A program made the translations under genes and the position numbers. The notes under the pieces are model-generated. The model did not search any database. It saw nothing but the letters and a program-made list of their open reading frames with translations, and had not been told where the DNA came from. A DNA stretch of 64,000 nucleotides, from assembly GCF_000801105.2 (NCBI RefSeq), contig NC_079511.1, forward strand, positions 14,903,792 through 14,967,791. The letters are read 5' to 3'. This document shows, in pieces, positions 59,257 through 64,000 of this stretch (position 1 is its first letter; every line of letters starts with the position of its first letter). This DNA is from Raphanus sativus (Eukaryota; Streptophyta; Magnoliopsida; Brassicales; Brassicaceae).

Positions 59257-61870
59257 CTAGATATGAGCCCGTTGCGTTGCAACGATTTTGTTTGATGTTT
59301 TAATTTAATTGGAAAACATAAAATAATAATCATTTTAGTATAGTCTTATGATTGATTTGCATATGTTGTGTGAGATTTATTTTATAACTAAAAAAAAATT
59401 CATACATAAGTTCAAGTTAAAATTTATATTTTATAATAATCGTATATAGATGTATTGTTATCAACTTTCTACTTGGATTAGCAAAAAACATTATACCTAA
59501 ATTTTTGAATTGAACCCAATCTAAAATAATAAATTGACTGAAAAATAAGAAAATTGAAAGTCGAATAATGCCAATCAAGTAAATGATAACATTATACCTT
59601 TTATTATGTACTAATCTAATGTTTTATTAAATAGTTTTAAAAATTTTATTTTGCTAGAATATTTTTTTTAAAAAGGAAAAAAAATTCTATTTTATAAATA
59701 TCCTTTTATTGACAATAAAAAATAAAAAAATAATATTAAATACTACTTTACATTTTTGATTAGGATTTTAGAAAAATTACTGTTATATAACCTTATACAA
59801 TTATCTTCTCTTTAGAATTTTAGAAATAAATAAATCGCTATAAAATAATTATTTCTAGTTACCAATAAATAATTTTAAAATTACTCTTTTATAATTTCTA
59901 TCAATACTAATTTTACACTTCTTTTTAAAAATTAATAATTTTTAGTATCATGTTCATCATCAAATTCTCTATTGGTTATGACTTTAAAATATGATACAAA
60001 TCTCTTTTATTTAGGATTTTGTTTTACGAAAAAAGGAAAACGACTATCAAATATTATTTTACAGTGTTTTGGGGTTTTAGAAAAAGAAATTAATATTACA
60101 TAATAATTTACAATTATATTTTTCAAGGATTTAGAAAAACAGAATTATTATGAAATAATTATTTTAAGTTAATGTTAACTATTTTGCCATTTTTAAAAGT
60201 TGCCATTTTCAAAATTTATTTTTTAAATATCACTAATATTTTTACATTTTTAAAGTAATAACAGATTTTTATTGATATATTCACAATCTAATTTTTTACT
60301 TCGACACATGTTACACTGATATCAAGTGAAATATTTGAAGTTATTTTTGGTTTATAAAATTTTAAAACAAAATTATTAAAAATAAAAGTTAGTTAGTTAT
60401 AAAAAATAAAATTAATTTTACATTTTTATTTTATTTAGAATTTTAGAAAAGGAAAATTAATTATTTTATAATTAGTTTTTCTTTAAGATTTTTATAAACA
60501 TAAATTGGTTTTATAAAAAAAAGTTATGTTTAGTTAATTATATATTTGTCTTATATGTACAAACACATATTCATCAAATTCATAGATACTCATGTAAAAC
60601 AACCACCTCATAAATAAAAAATAATGTTAGCATCATAAGATGTAACAACGATGATAAAAACAATTGAGTTGTATAAAGAAATTTAAAGAAAATACTCATG
60701 TAATATATTTCACATAAATACTATTGTGTTTTGTAAAAACAATATGTGGAAATTAAAACTAAATATAGATGTGAAATATTTGTAGCTTTTTGTCATAATT
60801 GTTTAACATACAATTATATATTAAAAAGGAAAATTAGTTAATTATAAGAAATTAATAAGAGTACTTCTATAATATTCTTTAGTTAGACTTCAAAAAAGAA
60901 ATCTTATTTATTTAATAGTTAGTTTTTATTAAATAACTTATTGTACTTGTTGGATTTTATAATTCGGTTTTGTTTAATATTTGTTTCTTTGAAAATTAAT
61001 ATTTATCTTTTGTAATTTCATTTCTTTAATATTTAAGAACAAAATTATAAAAACAACTTTTTAAAAAATAGTTATTTTTCAAATAGCTTATTACAATTTT
61101 TTTTTGGTTTAGGCTTAAAAAAATAAATTAAGATAACAATATGTTATTGTTAAAAACAATATAATAGTAATTTTTATAAAATCTTAAAAAGAACCATAAA
61201 AGACTATTTTGTAATGATTTATTTTCTAAACCTTTTTAAATCATAAAGAAAAGAGAATTGTATCGTTTTTTTTTACACATATCACAATTTTTAAAAGAAA
61301 AATATTAACAAAGATAATTACTTTAAAATAGATTTTTACAATTATTTTCTTGGTTAGAATTTTTTTAAAAATGAAAATTACTATCAAATATATTTAAAAA
61401 TATATAATATAAAATACTAAAAATAGTAATTTTGTAACTTTCCTTTTTTAAAAACACCAAATCCTAAAATATAACTTTAAAAAACTATTTTGTAATGAGA
61501 GTTTTCCTTTTTCTTAATCTCTTTTAAAACCTTTAAAAAAATAATTATATCATATCTTGACACATGTCACAATCTTAAAAATTTATTGACACATGTCGCA
61601 ATCAAAAAATTAAAATTACTATCAAATCTTTTTAACAATGTAATATAAAAAAGACAATTTTGTAAATTTCCTTTTCTAAAAATACTAATTCATAAATTGA
61701 ACTTTAAAAGACTATTTTTGTAAAATTTCCTTTTTCTTAATCTCTTTTAAATACTTTAAAAACAATTATATCATATTTTGACACATGTAACAATCTTAAA
61801 AAAAAAGTTTGACACATGTCACAATCATGTTAATTAGTAACTTTGAAGAACCAAGCTTTATATAATAAGA
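59257..61870 (-). mobile_element. Helitron, 2614 bp, second of a head-to-tail pair
   Basis: CTAG at 59257-59260 with hairpin arms GTTGC and GCAAC (one arm base changed from the neighbour). The 5' end at 61870, on the minus strand, is TCTTATTATATAAAGCTTGG, with T at 61871 completing the A/T target. The interior matches the 2717-bp neighbour along its length with small indels, including the GACACATGTCACAATC words. It adds about 60-90 bp near 60660-60760. It is non-coding. Confidence 0.88.
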
Positions 61871-62310
61871 TCCCTTTTTGCCACTCGTATCTTATTACAT
61901 AGTTTTTGTTCTTTCAAAATTTTAACTTTTCTAGGATTCATATTTTAGTGCCTTCTGTGAAAATAAAATATTGAATCCTTGCTAATATTAGTGGATCGAA
62001 ACCAATACTTCAGCATAAGGCTTTGATATCGCAGGCCCAACTTCCAGTGTCTCAGGCCCAAGTCAAACCAAAGCCCAAACATCTTACCTCCTCTGTTTTG
62101 TCATCCTCTGTTAACGGTAACAAGATAAAGCCAAGCTTTGGTGGTCAATGTACGGCAAAGGTGACCAACCAAATCCAGCTACGCAACAGTTTTGGCCTTC
62201 TTGGATCGCGAGCTGTGAACTGTTACTGAGCTTCTGGCGTATAGCGATCTAGGGCTTTCATCTCATCTTATATAAGCTTGTATCTCCTATTGTAAAACCT
62301 TCAAGTTGAA
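61871..62310. other. GC-richer flank with a short open frame
   Basis: A plus-strand frame at 62023-62229 (68 codons) contains PVSQAQVKPKPKHLTSSVLS and QCTAKVTNQIQLRN. The composition and Pro/Lys/Ser bias resemble the linker of a retroelement ORF1 or gag, but no zinc knuckle or other motif is present. I cannot name it. TATATAAGCTTGTATC at 62270 resembles an LTR or promoter segment. Confidence 0.3.
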
Positions 62311-64000
62311 TCTATACTATACTAAAAGGAAGATATCCTCAATCCTAAAGCTATCCACCTAGGACTAAAAAATCAGCCAATTAGAAATCACCTTACTGCC
62401 AAGTCACCAAATTGTTACGAAAACCGGGACTTCTCAGCTTCACCTTCATCGTTCTTATAGTCTCTATAATCGGCTTTATTTTGTAATCGTTCCGACTCCT
62501 GTTCTCTCTCTCTTCAAAAAATCCAGAAGACAATTGTTCAGATAGCTATAATCAAAGTCTTATGATACATCTTCTTCTTAAAAGCTTGAATCTCAAAGTG
62601 CTTTTTTTTGTTCTTAGTTTTCATGGACTTGGATCCAACAACTATATATGAATTAACTAAATAAGATTACATCCCCTGAAATTGCAGCCACTTACTATCA
62701 GAGCAAAATTGACGGAGGCAAACCACGTTTGCAAGGTAACTTAATATTTTATAAACATGAAAATTGTTTGTGTTTTGTGAGTCTACTTTTTGCTACTTAA
62801 AACATTCAAAAACTTTGCAATGCGGAATCTATACAATGTGTTTATACTGTAAGTAACCTAGGGATCCTCCTACTGCAGGTGTGGGTAAAAGTTTTTTGCT
62901 TTTAAGATTCTTTCATGGCTCCTACACCACTAGATCCATCACCACCATTGGGTTCTGTGACGTATGCTTCTCTCTTTTGCGGACGTCCTAACGAGTTGCT
63001 TATCTTTTGCTGCTGATATAGAGTTTATTTTAAGATAATAACTCCTGAAGCTTGATGGCATATGCTGAAATGCATCATGCTCCAGATTTGGGTCACGGCT
63101 GGTCACGAATGTTTTGGAACTATCACCATTGGTGAGTGCGACCCTTTCATATGAGATGCTTGCTCTAACAATGTCCTTAACATAATATTAGAGAGCTTGA
63201 GAGTCCAAGGTAATTTTTTGTGCAGTCTACTTGACGTTATGGCTGATGCTGTTTGACAAGTACATGTATATTCAGTTGCTTAAATCAACTACACTTTCGC
63301 AGCTTCTTATCGAGGGCAATGGGCATTATTGCTGGTGTATGATGTCACAGACAGATTATCATCGTGGTCTTAAATCTTTGCTCTTTGATTGCTGCTTTGA
63401 ACCTGTTTTCTTGACCTTATTCAGACATTAAGACCCTCATTCGTAATATCAGATGGCATGCTTCAGATAATGTCACCAAGATCTTGGTAGAGAAAGAGGG
63501 TTACCGTATACGCGAGTGCATTGAAATGATTTACAACTTCTTGATTCACGGCTAATTTAATAGATAGTGTTTTTGGTAACTATTTTACTTTTTTTGCAGA
63601 CTGTGCCAAAATGAAAAAAATCAGGCACCCGGTGATGGATATGGTTCTTTAAAACAGTAAGCCAAAGATTGTTTCATCAGAACAACTTAAACTAATAAAT
63701 TGGTCGTATTTGTTTTTGTGAGGTACACGAATATCCACCATCTCAAAAGTTCACCACCTATCCTCCATTTTAAGAGGTAAACTTCTCAATGAAATTTAAA
63801 CATTATTTGTTCACGATTTGATTTTCAGTGTAAACTTTTTCTTCTCTTTTAGCAGGTTTGACAGTGAAGTATTAATACGGGTTACAGATTAGCACCTTTG
63901 AAGAGGTGAAATCTGGTTTTTTATTTTATTTTGAGTAGTTAGTGTTCTCATATTCAAACAACTGTTTATTTTGATTGCACGAGTCCTGAAAAAACGAGGC
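62311..64000 (+). mobile_element. Helitron carrying a captured Rab GTPase (3' end outside window)
   Basis: The 5' terminus TCTATACTATACTAAAAGGA at 62311 is preceded by A, the canonical context. AGCCAATTAGAAATC follows in the subterminal region, as in the element at 26303. The interior contains exons and introns of a Rab GTPase gene and a leader-like region (62420-62640). The element runs past the window end. Confidence 0.7.
62876..63560 (+). pseudogene. Rab GTPase (RABE/Rab8-like) pseudogene
   Basis: The intact gene encodes a small GTPase of post-Golgi vesicle traffic. Pieces in order: GVGKSFLLLRFFHGSYTTRS then ITTIG (about 62879-62950, the P-loop G1 and effector region); QIWVTAGHECFGTITIG (about 63085-63135), where G3 WDTAGQE is damaged (D to V, Q to H, R lost); AMGI then, after a frame change, LLVYDVTDRLSS (about 63318-63362); and IKTLIRNIRWHASDNVTKIL V (63428-63490), typical of plant RABE1. 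The G4 NKxD motif is replaced by EKEGY. Introns are still present, so genomic DNA was captured. Frameshifts and lost GTP-binding residues rule out function. Confidence 0.75.

Overview
The window is nuclear DNA of a Brassicaceae plant, probably a Brassica or a close relative. The evidence is its AT-rich intergenic DNA, short GT-AG introns, Emigrant-like and Stowaway MITEs, very many Helitrons, and six genes whose closest remembered relatives are Arabidopsis thaliana genes. Two 100-N scaffold gaps interrupt it (10049-10148 and 38102-38201). All homology calls come from reading translations and from memory; no database search was run.

Layout. 1-17389 is a transposon field: Helitrons with gene fragments inside them, a nearly perfect 1960-bp tandem duplication, Stowaway MITEs, a CACTA end and a gap. 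17390-30386 is a gene island: a ubinuclein gene (+, 14 exons), an unrecognised glutamate-rich gene (-), a broken VAN3-binding/auxin-canalization gene (+) and an ACC oxidase gene (-). 30387-47798 is a second transposon field: a foldback element, a retroposon holding two nested Helitrons, Emigrant-like MITEs, a gap, an OB-fold fragment, a MITE with perfect 42-bp inverted repeats, a CACTA end and a gypsy pol remnant. 47799-55787 is a second gene island: a hypothetical gene (-), a SYP2-type syntaxin (+), MKK10 (+) and HSFA1D (-). 56540-61870 is a head-to-tail pair of 2.6-2.7 kb Helitrons. The window ends inside another Helitron (62311 onward) that carries a broken Rab GTPase.

The first island (ubinuclein plus ACO5) matches the A. 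thaliana neighbourhood near At1g77310-At1g77330. The second (SYP24, MKK10, HSFA1D) matches At1g32270-At1g32330. They are joined only through TE-rich DNA containing a gap, so the join may be a real ancestral-block boundary or an assembly join.

The genes do not form one pathway. Ubinuclein acts in histone H3.3 deposition, ACO5 in ethylene synthesis, SYP24 in vacuolar/prevacuolar membrane fusion, MKK10 in MAP-kinase signalling and HSFA1D in heat-shock transcription. I found no clearly new biological system. The strongest unusual theme is Helitron biology: direct head-to-tail junctions occur at four places, and neighbouring elements carry fragments of different host genes (a minor-spliceosome protein, a sugar/phosphate-type transporter, a Rab GTPase, an OB-fold protein).
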